From Candidatus Trichorickettsia mobilis (GTDB lineage Bacteria > Pseudomonadota > Alphaproteobacteria > Rickettsiales > Rickettsiaceae): DNA of 64,000 nt. Location of the stretch: positions 806,001-870,000 of the forward strand of contig NZ_CP112932.1 in the NCBI RefSeq assembly GCF_034366785.1, written 5' to 3'. Shown here in pieces: positions 28,322-38,245 of the stretch (positions within the stretch are counted from its first letter, which is position 1; each line of letters begins with the position of its first letter). The notes under the pieces were generated by a model that had not been told where the DNA came from, ran no database searches, and worked only from the letters and a program-made list of their open reading frames with translations. The position numbers and the translations under genes were made by a program.

Positions 28322-29479
28322 ATGACTAATATCTATATTATTGCCGGCGAACCATCAGGAGACTTTATTGGTAGTCGTGTAATGTTTAACTTAAAATCAT
28401 TACAACCTGCCCTAAACTTTATTGGTGTTGGCGGCAAGTTAATGAGTGAACAAGGATTACACAGTTTGTTCCCACTCAATGAAATTAGCATTATGGGATT
28501 CTGGGAGATTATTCCACATATTCCAAGATTAAAAAAATTAATCCAACATACTGCTGAAGATATTATTAACCAGGCTCCTGATATACTAATTACCATCGAT
28601 TCACCAGGATTCACTTACCGCGTAGCACAAAAAGTCCGTGCAAAGATGCCCTACTTAAAAATGTTGCATATTGTTGCACCATCAGTTTGGGTTTATAAGC
28701 CAGGTAGAGCCAAGAAATATGCTAAATTATATAATCACTTGCTAGCATTACTACCATTTGAACCACCTTATTTTGAAGCAGTAGGATTGCCTTGTTCTTA
28801 TATTGGTCATCCGGTTACCGAGCAAGATTTTTATAGCGCAAAAACGGAACTACAAGCCAAAGAAAATATACCGATACCTCCAGCGCATAAAATTATTTGC
28901 GTCACCGCTGGTAGTCGTGTTGGTGAAATTGCACGTCATACTCCTGTTTTTTGTCAGGCACTGAATATTGTAAGTAAGTTCTATCCTGATCTACAAGCAT
29001 TATTTGTAATTAACGATCCTAGCCATCAAACATTGATCACCAGGCTACTGACAGGCGCTAATTTTGATTTTAAATTTTCTCTGGATCGGCTAAAATCTTT
29101 TGCGTTGGCAGATGTAGCACTAGCAAAATCCGGTACTAATACTTTAGAAATTGCAGCATCATCAACTCCGATGATAGTAGCATATAAGATAAATATCATG
29201 AGCTATGTCTTCATAAAGCTATTAATTAAGATAAAATATATTTCTTTAATTAATATTATTCCTAATCAGAAAATTTTACCGGAATTCATTCAATCCGATT
29301 GTAATCCTAAATCCATAGCAAATGAGATAATTAATATTTTAGCCAATCCTAACGTTGCTACTCAACAACTTCAAGCAAGTAACCAGGTTTTAAATATTCT
29401 TGGGTTCAACTCAAATAATCAGCCATCGATGCGCGCTGCAAACATTATTCTGGAATTACTGGCAAAAAATGAACTATAG
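28322..29479 (+). CDS. lpxB: Lipid-A-disaccharide synthase
   Basis: LpxB joins UDP-diacylglucosamine and lipid X to make the lipid A disaccharide at the cytoplasmic face of the inner membrane. The 385-residue protein has the N-terminal IIAGEPSGDFIGSRVM, FIGVGGKLM, IDSPGFTYRVA, and the C-terminal CVTAGSRVGEIARH and AKSGTNTLEIA. Length is normal. Its last 11 bases overlap the start of rlmJ. It is part of a partial LPS set with waaA and the eptA-like gene. Confidence 0.95.
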   Translation: MTNIYIIAGEPSGDFIGSRVMFNLKSLQPALNFIGVGGKLMSEQGLHSLFPLNEISIMGFWEIIPHIPRLKKLIQHTAEDIINQAPDILITIDSPGFTYRVAQKVRAKMPYLKMLHIVAPSVWVYKPGRAKKYAKLYNHLLALLPFEPPYFEAVGLPCSYIGHPVTEQDFYSAKTELQAKENIPIPPAHKIICVTAGSRVGEIARHTPVFCQALNIVSKFYPDLQALFVINDPSHQTLITRLLTGANFDFKFSLDRLKSFALADVALAKSGTNTLEIAASSTPMIVAYKINIMSYVFIKLLIKIKYISLINIIPNQKILPEFIQSDCNPKSIANEIINILANPNVATQQLQASNQVLNILGFNSNNQPSMRAANIILELLAKNEL

Positions 29480-30434
29480 GCATATCTATCACGCTGGAAA
29501 TTTTGCTGATATCGTTAAACATTTTACCTTGATAGCTATTATCGAGCAGTTAAAAAAGAAAGAAAAACCATTTGCAGTACTTGATGCTTTTGCAGGTATT
29601 GGTCAATATGATCTTCTATCAGTTGAAGCTTTAAAGACTAATGAAAGTATAAATGGAGTACAAAAATTACTGCAATATGCCAACTTAAAAAAGATAAGAC
29701 CTGAGTTGATCCAAAAATTTCTAAATATTATCTCTTTAAATCCAAAATCTATTTATCCCGGTTCGCCACGAATTATTCATCAATTGTTGCGGACTCATGA
29801 CCGCTTGATTGCCTGTGAACTACATCCAGAAGACTATAAAAGTTTGAAAATATTATTTACTTGTACTAATAATAGACCTCTTTCGAAACTCAGCGAAGAG
29901 AGAGGATTTGGAGGAGACACGGAACGCAGGTCCGCAGCGCACTCTAGGTTTGTTTCGGATTCGAGTACCGGACCTGTGTACAAATCATCCGCAGAAGTAG
30001 AGTTTCGAAAGAGGTCTAATATATCTATTCATCAACTAGACGCCTACCTTGCCATAAAAGCTTTTCTGCCTTTCATAGAAAATCGAGGGTTGGTATTTAT
30101 TGATCCTCCTTTTGAACGCAAAGATGAATTTAGCAAATTAATAGAAGCTTTAAAAATTATCAAACATAGAGCCAGTAATATTTGTGTATTAATTTGGTAT
30201 CCGATTAAAAGTACTGCTGAAATAAAAAAATTTTATCAGGACTACAAAATTATTGGTTTTAAAGAAGCTCTAACAATAGATTTTATGTTGTTAGACTCTC
30301 CAAATAATATGCATCAATGCGGTTTGCTGGTAATCAATCCTCCAAATATCAAAAATGAAATATCAGCTTTAATGAAATACTTAACTGATAACATATTTTT
30401 AAACCAGGCTAAATTTAAAATTAGCGTTATATAG
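29469..30434 (+). CDS. rlmJ: 23S rRNA (adenine-N6)-methyltransferase RlmJ, with in-frame palindromic insert
   Basis: RlmJ methylates an adenine of 23S rRNA. From the ATG at 29469 (overlapping lpxB by 11 bp) the 321-residue protein begins MNYRHIYHAGNFADIVKHF, then AVLDAFAGIGQYDL (SAM-binding motif I) and YPGSPRIIHQLLR. After these comes LVFIDPPFERKDEF with the catalytic DPPF. Between the two halves, residues about 136-183 come from a 146-bp palindromic element (29873-30018). The inserted peptide (SKLSEERGFGGDTERRSA..., then VYKSSAEVEFRKR) looks like the peptide of Rickettsia RPE1. The family is usually about 280 residues. The frame stays open through the insert. Its end overlaps the convergent LRR gene by 8 bp. 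Confidence 0.9.
   Translation: MNYRHIYHAGNFADIVKHFTLIAIIEQLKKKEKPFAVLDAFAGIGQYDLLSVEALKTNESINGVQKLLQYANLKKIRPELIQKFLNIISLNPKSIYPGSPRIIHQLLRTHDRLIACELHPEDYKSLKILFTCTNNRPLSKLSEERGFGGDTERRSAAHSRFVSDSSTGPVYKSSAEVEFRKRSNISIHQLDAYLAIKAFLPFIENRGLVFIDPPFERKDEFSKLIEALKIIKHRASNICVLIWYPIKSTAEIKKFYQDYKIIGFKEALTIDFMLLDSPNNMHQCGLLVINPPNIKNEISALMKYLTDNIFLNQAKFKISVI
29873..30018 (+). repeat. RPE1-like palindromic element inside rlmJ
   Basis: A perfect 18-bp terminal inverted repeat (TAGACCTCTTTCGAAACT and its complement) encloses 110 bp, all open in the rlmJ frame. The translated interior contains RGFGGDTERRSAAHS and STGPVYKSSAEVEFRK. As I recall, this parallels the RPE1 peptide pattern in Rickettsia (GDTE.. 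then STGS.YK). A partial inverted copy lies at 60858-60930. Confidence 0.88.
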
Positions 30435-32724
30435 ATATAGATTCATCAGATAAAGGTAACTCAAAAAATTGACCAAGAAGCTGGTCAAAATGTTTTGCAA
30501 TAATAAAATCTCTTGCGCCATATTCAAGAGGAAAAAATTGCTCTAGTAATGTTAAGAATAGATCTTTGGTTTCATGCGACTGCATTTTATTGTATGTGTG
30601 GAGCAGCTCTGCAATTGGAGCTGGCGGTAGGTATGGAGTGAACTCACCAAAAGCATATTCAGGACTTGCGAAAGCATTAAGTAGCTCTTGTAGCTGTTGT
30701 TTTGTAGTGGCGCTTAAAGCTTTTTTATAAAATTCTTCAGCGATTATTATTAATCCAGCTTCTTTCCAACTGTGCCATAGCTGCAAATCGTAGCTGTCAT
30801 TACTACAACCAGAATCCATTTTCATAAGTAGCGGATCTATCAATATAGCTCGTAGCTGTTTGAAGTGATAGCTCGCTATCTTATCCCAAGCAGGATTCAA
30901 ATCCAAAAATTGCTCATTAAAGAGCCCTTGTAATTGCAACGTATAATAATGCCAATTCTCAGGCTTAATTGCATTATAGTAAAGATCGTAAAACCATCGA
31001 CTAACAGCTTTTCTAATTTGCTCTCCAAACATCGCTTCCGCCTGCTCTGTTACTAAACTTAAGACCCCAGCAAAATCAGAGAACTTCATAACACTATAAT
31101 CAATTGATGATCTTTCCAAAATTTTATCCTGAACTACAGATACTAGCATTATTAACTTACCGAGTGGACACATATTAAGTACACTCAAACAGTTTATTAA
31201 AGCATCAAGTAGTGAATAATCATTGCTGCTACGAACAACATAAATCACATGTGCAAGCGCTTGCTTAAAATCCAAATCTAACTCACGATCATTTTCTGCA
31301 CGCATGGCAGATAATTTATCAATTATCTGTACTATAGTTAGCGATTGATTTGAGCTCCATTGATCGTTACATAAATCACCAAAATCCTGCTCCCTTAACC
31401 AATTAATTTGATCATCAATTTCAGTTTCACTGGCTAATGGAAAATTATAGTATAGTTTACTCAGAATTTTAAGAGCATTAATTATATTATCCGGCGTATC
31501 CAGATTAATACCATCAATATCTATTCTTTCAATGATACCAAATCCACCTTTAGGCTCAACTGAACCATAAGCACGTAATATTTCTATTAAGTCATAATTT
31601 TCAGCTTTAACCGATAAATCCATTAGCCTATCGCCGTTTATATCAAGTTTATTGACGTTAAACCATAATTCACCTGAATCTTTAGCTTTGGTGATACACC
31701 ATATTATTGTTTCCCACGCTCCATCATAAGCTAATTTGTGTAAGATAGTACCAGCATTGCCAGCTAATGATTGATCAACCTCAATATTTTGTTGCTCAAT
31801 AACTGGCCACAATACTTCCAATATTTTGGGAACTTTGTCTATTGCTAGTTTATTGAAGAATCGAGAAAATAATGTTTCTCCTTTTTTGTTTCTTACACTT
31901 AGGTCAAGATCAGAAAAATAATATTCTAAAGCTTCATACCAGTCTTGCATGATAAATGTAGAAAAAACCTCTATAGTTGATTCATGAGCAATATCCTGTT
32001 TGTCTAGATCAGCTAATTTATTAAAAACCATTATTTTGCGAAATATATTACCGGAATTAAAAAAGTCTAAAATTAAAGAGGTTAATGTAGTATTCTTGTG
32101 CAGAGCTATAGTAAAAGGTTCAGAACCAATGACAGTTATTTTATTATCACGTAAATTAAGAGAAATTAGTGAATTATTATATGGTATAGCTTTAGCTATA
32201 GCTAGCGCTCCAAAATTACTGATAAAATTGCCGGATAAATCAATAAGTTCCATAGACGAATTTGTAACCAATGCCGCTGCTATGTAGTCAGCCCCAGAAT
32301 CACCTATTCTATTATAGCTTAAATCCATGCATTTTATCTTACAACCTGACTGCATTAATGCTTGAGATAATAACTTAGCTCCCAGATTTCCTATGTCATT
32401 ACTCCATAACCTGACGAAAGTTATCGACGATTCTTGCGTCATTAATGCTTCGGCTAAAAAGCCAGCACCAATACTTCCTATTTGGTTCCCATATATGGCA
32501 ATAGCAGTTATTGACAAAGAAGGTAAAGCCTCGATAATAAGCTTTACTCCATCTTTTTCTATATAATTAGCCCATAAATTTAGAGAAGTTATGGTGCCAT
32601 TAAGCTTGATCGCTGTAAGTAGACGTTGAACTTCGACTATTTCCATAGTAATCAATGGAAATTCAACAGTGTTTATAATCTCTTTGTCCTCTATTTGATT
32701 TATTAGTTGCTCTAGATTTTTCAT
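30427..32724 (-). CDS. LRR and ankyrin-like repeat protein, candidate effector
   Basis: A 765-residue protein of no named family. Residues about 40-225 form at least six leucine-rich repeats of the ribonuclease-inhibitor type (ITSLNLWANYIEKDGVKLI, IKCMDLSYNRIGDSGADYI, LISLNLRDNKITVIG). About 265-390 resemble degenerate ankyrin units (LDLSVRNKKGETLFSRFFNK, NVNKLDINGDRLMDLSVKAE, LIEILRAYGSVEP). The rest is a helical C-terminal region with no recognised motif. No signal peptide is visible; such proteins in intracellular bacteria are often delivered by a type IV system. It is convergent with rlmJ, overlapping by 8 bp. The two other LRR genes in the window are broken. Confidence 0.8.
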   Translation of the reverse strand: MKNLEQLINQIEDKEIINTVEFPLITMEIVEVQRLLTAIKLNGTITSLNLWANYIEKDGVKLIIEALPSLSITAIAIYGNQIGSIGAGFLAEALMTQESSITFVRLWSNDIGNLGAKLLSQALMQSGCKIKCMDLSYNRIGDSGADYIAAALVTNSSMELIDLSGNFISNFGALAIAKAIPYNNSLISLNLRDNKITVIGSEPFTIALHKNTTLTSLILDFFNSGNIFRKIMVFNKLADLDKQDIAHESTIEVFSTFIMQDWYEALEYYFSDLDLSVRNKKGETLFSRFFNKLAIDKVPKILEVLWPVIEQQNIEVDQSLAGNAGTILHKLAYDGAWETIIWCITKAKDSGELWFNVNKLDINGDRLMDLSVKAENYDLIEILRAYGSVEPKGGFGIIERIDIDGINLDTPDNIINALKILSKLYYNFPLASETEIDDQINWLREQDFGDLCNDQWSSNQSLTIVQIIDKLSAMRAENDRELDLDFKQALAHVIYVVRSSNDYSLLDALINCLSVLNMCPLGKLIMLVSVVQDKILERSSIDYSVMKFSDFAGVLSLVTEQAEAMFGEQIRKAVSRWFYDLYYNAIKPENWHYYTLQLQGLFNEQFLDLNPAWDKIASYHFKQLRAILIDPLLMKMDSGCSNDSYDLQLWHSWKEAGLIIIAEEFYKKALSATTKQQLQELLNAFASPEYAFGEFTPYLPPAPIAELLHTYNKMQSHETKDLFLTLLEQFFPLEYGARDFIIAKHFDQLLGQFFELPLSDESISI

Positions 32725-32839
32725 GCACTATGATCCACCAATATGCTTATTTATATAATATTAACTTTGATTAATTTCGGAGATTTTTTAAACTATATGA
32801 TTTGTGCTATAACCTTGAATATATACAATTATGTAAATT

Positions 32840-34096
32840 ATGCTTCACGTATATAATATGCTAACTATTTTGCTAATGCCAGTATATATAGTTGTATTGA
32901 TTATTAGAATATTTAGACAGAAAGAAATTATATCACGAATATTCGAGCGTTTTGCATTCTCTGATCGACAAAGACCAGCAGGCGCATTGATTTGGGTACA
33001 TGCTGCAAGCGTTGGCGAATCAATTGCAGCAATGACCATCATTAATGCAATAAACAAGATTTCTTTGCATAATTTTTTGGTGACTTCCGGCACTGTATCT
33101 TCGGCTCAGATATTAGCTAGTAAATTACCAGCAAATGCCATTCATCAATTTTTACCTTTTGATAATGTCTTAGTGATTAAAAAATTCTTTAAACATTGGC
33201 AGCCAGATCTAGGAATTATAGTCGAATCAGAATTATGGCCATGTTTAATTAATGAGGGCAGCAAAAACTGTAAATTATTATGGGTGAACGCTCGGATCTC
33301 AGATTATTCGTTTCAAAAATGGCAAAAATTTAGCGGATTCTTTCAATTTATTATAGCTAAATTTAGCGATATTATTGTGCAAAGTAGTATAGATTTTAAA
33401 AAGCTTCAGACTCTTGGAGCGAAGAATATTATTAACTTGGGGAATATAAAATTTGCCAATGAGAAACCGGCTGTTGATCAGCAGCAATATGCAAAAATAA
33501 CTGAACATTTGCAAGGTAAAAAAATAATAGTAGCTGGCAGCACTCATTTTGAAGATGAACAAGTAATTCTACCAGTGGTTCATCAACTAAAAACTCAGTT
33601 TCCAAATTGTTATCTGATCATTGTTTTACGTCATCCAGAGCGAAAAAATGAAGTAGTGAAATTTTGTCAGAACTTAAATTTAACCGTCAGTGTTAGATCA
33701 GAGACCTCATTGCCATCATTAACCAGTGATCTATATATTGTCGATAGCTTTGGTGAGTTAGGTTTATTTTATAGTATTGCTGATATTGTCTTTGTTGGCG
33801 GTTCATTCAAACAGGGAGGACATAACCCTATAGAACCTGCTCATTTTGGTAAAATAATAATCTTTGGTCCAGATATGAGTAACTGTCAAATTATCGCCAA
33901 TGAGATGATAGATTCTGATGCTGCAGTACAAATAAGTGATCAGAAAGAGTTATTAGATAAATTACAGCATTATCTACAGTGCAATGATACTACAGAGGTA
34001 CAAGTTTATAAAAATAACGCAGCTGTGTTTATTCAAAAACATCAACAAATATTAGCGAGTTATTTAGAAATTATTAGTAAATATATTAATAAATAA
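32840..34096 (+). CDS. waaA: 3-deoxy-D-manno-octulosonic acid transferase
   Basis: WaaA (KdtA) attaches Kdo to lipid IVA at the inner membrane. The 418-residue protein has an N-terminal membrane anchor (about 8-25), then LIWVHAASVGESIAA, GIIVESELWPCLI, VAGSTHFEDEQVI, VLRHPERKNEV and a C-terminal FVGGSFKQGGHNPIEPA. All are typical of the GT-B enzyme. An ATG six codons later (MLTIL) is also possible. The gap from the divergent LRR gene is 115 bp, and a palindromic element lies just behind its stop. Confidence 0.94.
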   Translation: MLHVYNMLTILLMPVYIVVLIIRIFRQKEIISRIFERFAFSDRQRPAGALIWVHAASVGESIAAMTIINAINKISLHNFLVTSGTVSSAQILASKLPANAIHQFLPFDNVLVIKKFFKHWQPDLGIIVESELWPCLINEGSKNCKLLWVNARISDYSFQKWQKFSGFFQFIIAKFSDIIVQSSIDFKKLQTLGAKNIINLGNIKFANEKPAVDQQQYAKITEHLQGKKIIVAGSTHFEDEQVILPVVHQLKTQFPNCYLIIVLRHPERKNEVVKFCQNLNLTVSVRSETSLPSLTSDLYIVDSFGELGLFYSIADIVFVGGSFKQGGHNPIEPAHFGKIIIFGPDMSNCQIIANEMIDSDAAVQISDQKELLDKLQHYLQCNDTTEVQVYKNNAAVFIQKHQQILASYLEIISKYINK

Positions 34097-34104
34097 AGTA
34101 TAAA

Positions 34105-34233
34105 ATATACTGTGCAATAGCTGCGAATTGAATTTGATTTTGAGAAGTGAAGGTGCGCAGCATAGATAAACTATGTGAGCACCTGAATCCTTGATAAAAT
34201 CAAAGAGCAATTCGCAGCTATTGCACAGTATAT
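34105..34233. repeat. Type F palindromic element
   Basis: A 129-bp element with perfect outer arms of 26 bp (beginning ATATACTGTGCAATAGCTGC). The inner palindrome is GGTGCGCAGCATAG / CTATGTGAGCACC. It follows the waaA stop by 8 bp and could act as its terminator. From 34234 to 34463 I see only AT-rich sequence. Confidence 0.85.
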
Positions 34234-34463
34234 CTTTCTTGACTTTGAACAGAAATTAAGTTAGAAGCTAAGTATATAGTCAAAATTCTTTACCTCTATG
34301 TTTATTAAACATATCAATATTATCAATCATCCTCTGCAAAGTTTTTTTGCTATGCCAATTCTAGTTAACTCATCTTTCTGCTGTTGTTGTAAATAATAGT
34401 CATAAGTCTTCTTATAATCTAACCTTTTATTTTTTTAATTTCATTTATGTTATGTGAGGCAAG

Positions 34464-35684
34464 ATGAGTATTTACTCTAAATTGCAACAGTTATTGTTGC
34501 AGCAACGAAAATTATTATTATATGTTCTTGCTATTAGTCTTGGGATAGCTAGCGGCTTGTCAGAAATTAGTTTTCTACATCAAGCAGTACATTTGATTAC
34601 CGACGCATTCATGAGAATCTTTAATTTCTTAAGCCTACCACTAATTGCATTAGCTCTTATTGTTACTATTACTACTTATAAAACCGATGGTGAGATGAAA
34701 TCGTTAAGTAGCAAGACTTTACAATATACTTTTGGCACTACTATAATTGCAGCAACAGTGGCTTGCGTACTATATATATTAATTGCGCCGAAATTACCAG
34801 ATGCTAACATGATAGAAGCCGTTACACCAACGGCTGAGAATAATGATTTTAAAAATCATTTATTGCATCTAATTCCTATTAATCTATTTGAACCTTTTTT
34901 GGAGCATCGAGTAATTAGTGTACTATTAATGTCTATAGCTATAGCTATTGCCACGCGTAAGATTAATAATATTGAGGCTAGGAGTGCCATAATAAATTTT
35001 TTCCAGGGGTGGCACGACATTTTTATGGTGTTGACAAAATGGGTAGTAACAATTATTCCATTGGCATTATATGCTTTTATCGCTGTTAGCGTAATTGAAC
35101 TTAAAGGCGGCCAGGATTTTAGTAGTATAATAGAATATTTATTAGTTATTATCTTAGCTAATGTGGTGCAAGGGGTGGTTATTTTACCGCTATGGTTAAA
35201 GTGGCATAATATTTCACCACTTTCTACTGCTGCTGCTGCTATGCCGGCATTAACCATTGCGTTTTTTTCAAAATCATCTTCTGGAACATTGCCAATAACT
35301 ATTGATTGCGCTCAAAGCAGACTTGGTATTTCACCAATAGTCGCCAAGTTTATTTTGCCACTATGTACGACAATTAATATGAATGGTTGTGCTGCTTTTA
35401 TTTTTACAACTGTTATTTATATTTCACAAAGTAATGGTATGATAATTGACTATGCTACTCTGGCAAGTTGGATTATTATTGCGACCATAGCAGCGATAGG
35501 TAATGCCGGAGTGCCCATGGGCTGCTTCTTTTTGAGCGCAAGTTTGCTTGCCGCTCAAGGAGTACCCATAAGTTTAATGGGAATTATTTTACCATTTTAT
35601 GCGGTAATTGATATGGTTGAAACGGCATTAAATGTATGGTCTGATCTTTGTGTAACCAAAGTAGTTTATGAACGCTCAGTATAG
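34464..35684 (+). CDS. Dicarboxylate/amino acid:cation symporter (DAACS family)
   Basis: A 406-residue inner-membrane carrier with about eight helices and two re-entrant loops, as in GltP/DctA/GltPh. FSKSSSGTLPITI corresponds to the Ser-rich hairpin 1. FILPLCTTINMNGCA is the NMDGT motif of helix 7, here with Asn for Asp and Cys for Thr. Changes in this motif alter cation or substrate binding in the family, so glutamate/aspartate transport is probable but not certain. GAGGCAAG before the ATG is a good ribosome binding site. The stop codon lies in the first bases of a palindromic element. Confidence 0.88.
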   Translation: MSIYSKLQQLLLQQRKLLLYVLAISLGIASGLSEISFLHQAVHLITDAFMRIFNFLSLPLIALALIVTITTYKTDGEMKSLSSKTLQYTFGTTIIAATVACVLYILIAPKLPDANMIEAVTPTAENNDFKNHLLHLIPINLFEPFLEHRVISVLLMSIAIAIATRKINNIEARSAIINFFQGWHDIFMVLTKWVVTIIPLALYAFIAVSVIELKGGQDFSSIIEYLLVIILANVVQGVVILPLWLKWHNISPLSTAAAAMPALTIAFFSKSSSGTLPITIDCAQSRLGISPIVAKFILPLCTTINMNGCAAFIFTTVIYISQSNGMIIDYATLASWIIIATIAAIGNAGVPMGCFFLSASLLAAQGVPISLMGIILPFYAVIDMVETALNVWSDLCVTKVVYERSV

Positions 35685-35806
35685 CTTCTCCAGTTGAACT
35701 ATAATACGTCAATTTTGTAAGTTTCGGCTGTGCGCAACAAAGTAATCACTGCTTGCGCAGCCTTGCTCTGAAATTAACGTATTATAGTTCAACTGGTTTT
35801 GCTATA
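35680..35806. repeat. Type G palindromic element
   Basis: A 127-bp element. The ends TATAGC / GCTATA continue into perfect 20-bp arms (CCAGTTGAACTATAATACGT and complement), and the inner stem is GGCTGTGCGCA / TGCGCAGCC. The left end contains the stop codon of the DAACS gene. The right end precedes the ftsK leader. Confidence 0.85.
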
Positions 35807-35825
35807 AAGTTTACGGAGTATAAGT
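35807..35825 (+). promoter_or_regulatory. Recurrent leader motif and RBS before ftsK
   Basis: AAAGTTTACGGAGTATAAG directly follows the type G element. GGAG lies about 11 bp before the GTG start at 35828 and decides that start. The tract recurs before the RDD gene and lpxB. Confidence 0.5.
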
Positions 35826-35827
35826 AG

Positions 35828-38068
35828 GTGTTATATTATTTACAAAAATGGTTTTTGCATAATAAGATCCAGGCAATATTACTGATGGTTATTGGTATAA
35901 TAACCATCACCTCATTAATAACTTATAGCCAGGAAGATCCTTCTTTCAATTTGGTAACTCATAAATACCCAAGCAATTTTTGTAAATATTTCGGTTCATA
36001 TTTATCAGACTTATTGTACCAATTTTTAGGTTTATCTTCTTTTCTACCAGCCTTAGCTTGTATTATTTGGGCAATTATTTTGTATAGAACCGGCGAATTA
36101 CCATGGTTCGCAGCTAGATTTATGGTTATCATTGTTGCTAGCATTGGATTTTCAATATCTTGTTCGAATTTAAAAATTAAGAGATTGCCCGCAGATGGTG
36201 GTGGCGCTATTGGAATAATGTTACATCCATTAATTAGTGAGTATGGATTAATTGCTGATATCATACTTTTTCTGCTTTCGATAACATTATTTTTTACTTG
36301 CTTGGGAATTAATTCACGTACGTATTTAGCTATTTTTACAAAACTCACCAGTATTTTTAGTGTATTTGCTAAAATCAGCAAAAAATATATAAATAAGCTT
36401 AAATTTAGTAAAACAATAAAACCAGCTATAATTAGACAAGCTCCGGCTATTACAAACAATGAAATAGAGTATTTGCAATCAGCAAAAGAGGAAGAAGCGC
36501 CTTTGGCGTCTTATCATACTGTTCCTAGAACTAAAACCAAGTCCGTTAGTGAAAGTAAAACAGCTAATTTATCTACTACAATTCCTCCGATTGATTTGCT
36601 AAAGAATCCTGATAACCAACAGATTAGAACTGAAACTAAAGCAGAATTAAAACAGAATGCAGAAAATTTATTAAAAGTATTAGGAGATTTTGGTGTTAAG
36701 GGACAGATTATTGATATTAGTCAAGGACCGGTAGTTACTTTATATGAGTTTGAGCCGGCCGCCGGCACCAAATCTTCAAGAGTAATCGGTCTCTCAGATG
36801 ATATCGCTCGGTCACTATCAGCTATTTCAACCAGAATTGCAGTAATTCCTGGCAGAAACGTTTTAGGAATTGAGCTACCAAACAAACAACGAGCTTTCTT
36901 TTGTTTACGAGAATTAATCGAAACAGCTGAATATCAAGATAGTAATATTAGTTTACCTTTAGTGCTGGGTAAGGATCTCGCCGGCAAACCTTTTATTGCC
37001 GATTTGGCCAAGATGCCCCATTTGTTAGTTGCTGGTACTACCGGTTCTGGTAAATCGGTGGCGATTAATGCGATGATTATGTCTTTACTTTATCGCTATA
37101 CTCCAGAAGAATGCCGCTTAATTATGATCGATCCAAAAATGTTGGAGCTATCAGTATATGATAATATTCCGCATTTATTGACGCCTGTAGTAACCGAACC
37201 TGGAAAAGCAGTAGTGGCGTTAAAATGGGCGGTGAAAGAAATGGAAAATAGATATAGGCTAATGTCAAATGTTGGAGTTAGAAATATTAGTGGTTATAAT
37301 GCCAAGATCATTGAAGCAATTAAAGCCGGCAAGACATTAGAGCGTACAGTGCAAGTGGGATTCGATCCGGAAACAGGTGTTCCTATTTACGAATCTATTG
37401 CTATTAATATGGAGAAATTACCATTTATTGTAGTGATAGTCGATGAAATGGCGGATTTAATGCTTGTAGCCGGCAAAGATATTGAATCTTCAATTCAGCG
37501 TTTAGCACAAATGGCCAGAGCTGCCGGCATTCATATTATTATGGCTACTCAGCGCCCATCTGTTGATGTGATCACCGGTGTAATCAAAGCCAATTTTCCA
37601 AGTCGTATCAGTTTTAAAGTTACTTCAAAAATTGATAGCAGAACCATTCTAGGAGAACAAGGCGCAGAACAGTTGTTGGGATTAGGCGACCTGTTATATA
37701 TGGGTAATGCGGCTAGAATTACTAGAGTACATGGACCTTTTGTAGATGATTCAGAAGTCGAGAAAGTTGCGGAATATCTTAGGGCCGCCGGGACTCCAGA
37801 GTACATCTCAGCAGTAACAGCATTAGCAGATGAAGATGTTGTAGAAGCAGAAGAAGTAAATCTTAACGGTAGTGACAATGAAAGTATGTATAAAAAAGCA
37901 GTCCAGATTGTACGGCTTGAACGTAAGGTTTCTACCAGTTATATACAAAGATGCTTACGGATAGGGTATAACCGTGCAGCAGATATTATTGACCGAATGG
38001 AGCGTGAAGGTATTATTGCTGCCCCTAATCATGCAGGAAAGCGAGAAATTTTATTGCCAGAGGAATAA
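35828..38068 (+). CDS. ftsK: DNA translocase FtsK
   Basis: FtsK pumps DNA at the septum and coordinates chromosome segregation with division. The 746-residue protein has four membrane segments (about 15-165) and a short linker. The motor domain includes [20 protein letters not shown], Walker [17 protein letters not shown] near 400, Walker [12 protein letters not shown], and [13 protein letters not shown]. The C-terminal winged-helix gamma domain follows ([18 protein letters not shown]-like, here [19 protein letters not shown]). Translation starts at GTG after a GGAG site. The short linker matches compact FtsK proteins of Rickettsiales. Confidence 0.96.
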   Translation: MLYYLQKWFLHNKIQAILLMVIGIITITSLITYSQEDPSFNLVTHKYPSNFCKYFGSYLSDLLYQFLGLSSFLPALACIIWAIILYRTGELPWFAARFMVIIVASIGFSISCSNLKIKRLPADGGGAIGIMLHPLISEYGLIADIILFLLSITLFFTCLGINSRTYLAIFTKLTSIFSVFAKISKKYINKLKFSKTIKPAIIRQAPAITNNEIEYLQSAKEEEAPLASYHTVPRTKTKSVSESKTANLSTTIPPIDLLKNPDNQQIRTETKAELKQNAENLLKVLGDFGVKGQIIDISQGPVVTLYEFEPAAGTKSSRVIGLSDDIARSLSAISTRIAVIPGRNVLGIELPNKQRAFFCLRELIETAEYQDSNISLPLVLGKDLAGKPFIADLAKMPHLLVAGTTGSGKSVAINAMIMSLLYRYTPEECRLIMIDPKMLELSVYDNIPHLLTPVVTEPGKAVVALKWAVKEMENRYRLMSNVGVRNISGYNAKIIEAIKAGKTLERTVQVGFDPETGVPIYESIAINMEKLPFIVVIVDEMADLMLVAGKDIESSIQRLAQMARAAGIHIIMATQRPSVDVITGVIKANFPSRISFKVTSKIDSRTILGEQGAEQLLGLGDLLYMGNAARITRVHGPFVDDSEVEKVAEYLRAAGTPEYISAVTALADEDVVEAEEVNLNGSDNESMYKKAVQIVRLERKVSTSYIQRCLRIGYNRAADIIDRMEREGIIAAPNHAGKREILLPEE

Positions 38069-38084
38069 TAGTACTAAAACCCTC

Positions 38085-38113
38085 TTGGAGAACTGATAAA
38101 AATGTGATATAGT
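38085..38113 (+). promoter_or_regulatory. Candidate sigma-70 promoter for carD
   Basis: TTGGAG and TATAGT are separated by 17 bp. The predicted 5' leader to carD is about 130 nt, with a strong AGAGAGG ribosome binding site before the ATG. Confidence 0.4.
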
Positions 38114-38245
38114 GTCAGGTTGTATATTATTTAAATTTCGATCAAGCAACGTTGTATGCTGAAAAGCGTATAAAGTAAAGCGTCATTTCAAACTTTCTAA
38201 ACACTTAAATTTATTATTTAATATTTAAAGAAAAGAGAGGTATAG

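Noticed and set aside
34234-34463. Possible small RNA or tRNA gene in the gap before the DAACS gene
   Set aside because: No GTTCRANYC-type T-arm, cloverleaf pairing or GC-rich terminator can be made out; the stretch is just AT-rich.
35959-36459. 166-codon open frame antisense to ftsK
   Set aside because: It is antisense to the ftsK membrane region. Hydrophobic antisense frames are common opposite membrane segments, and no start signal is present.
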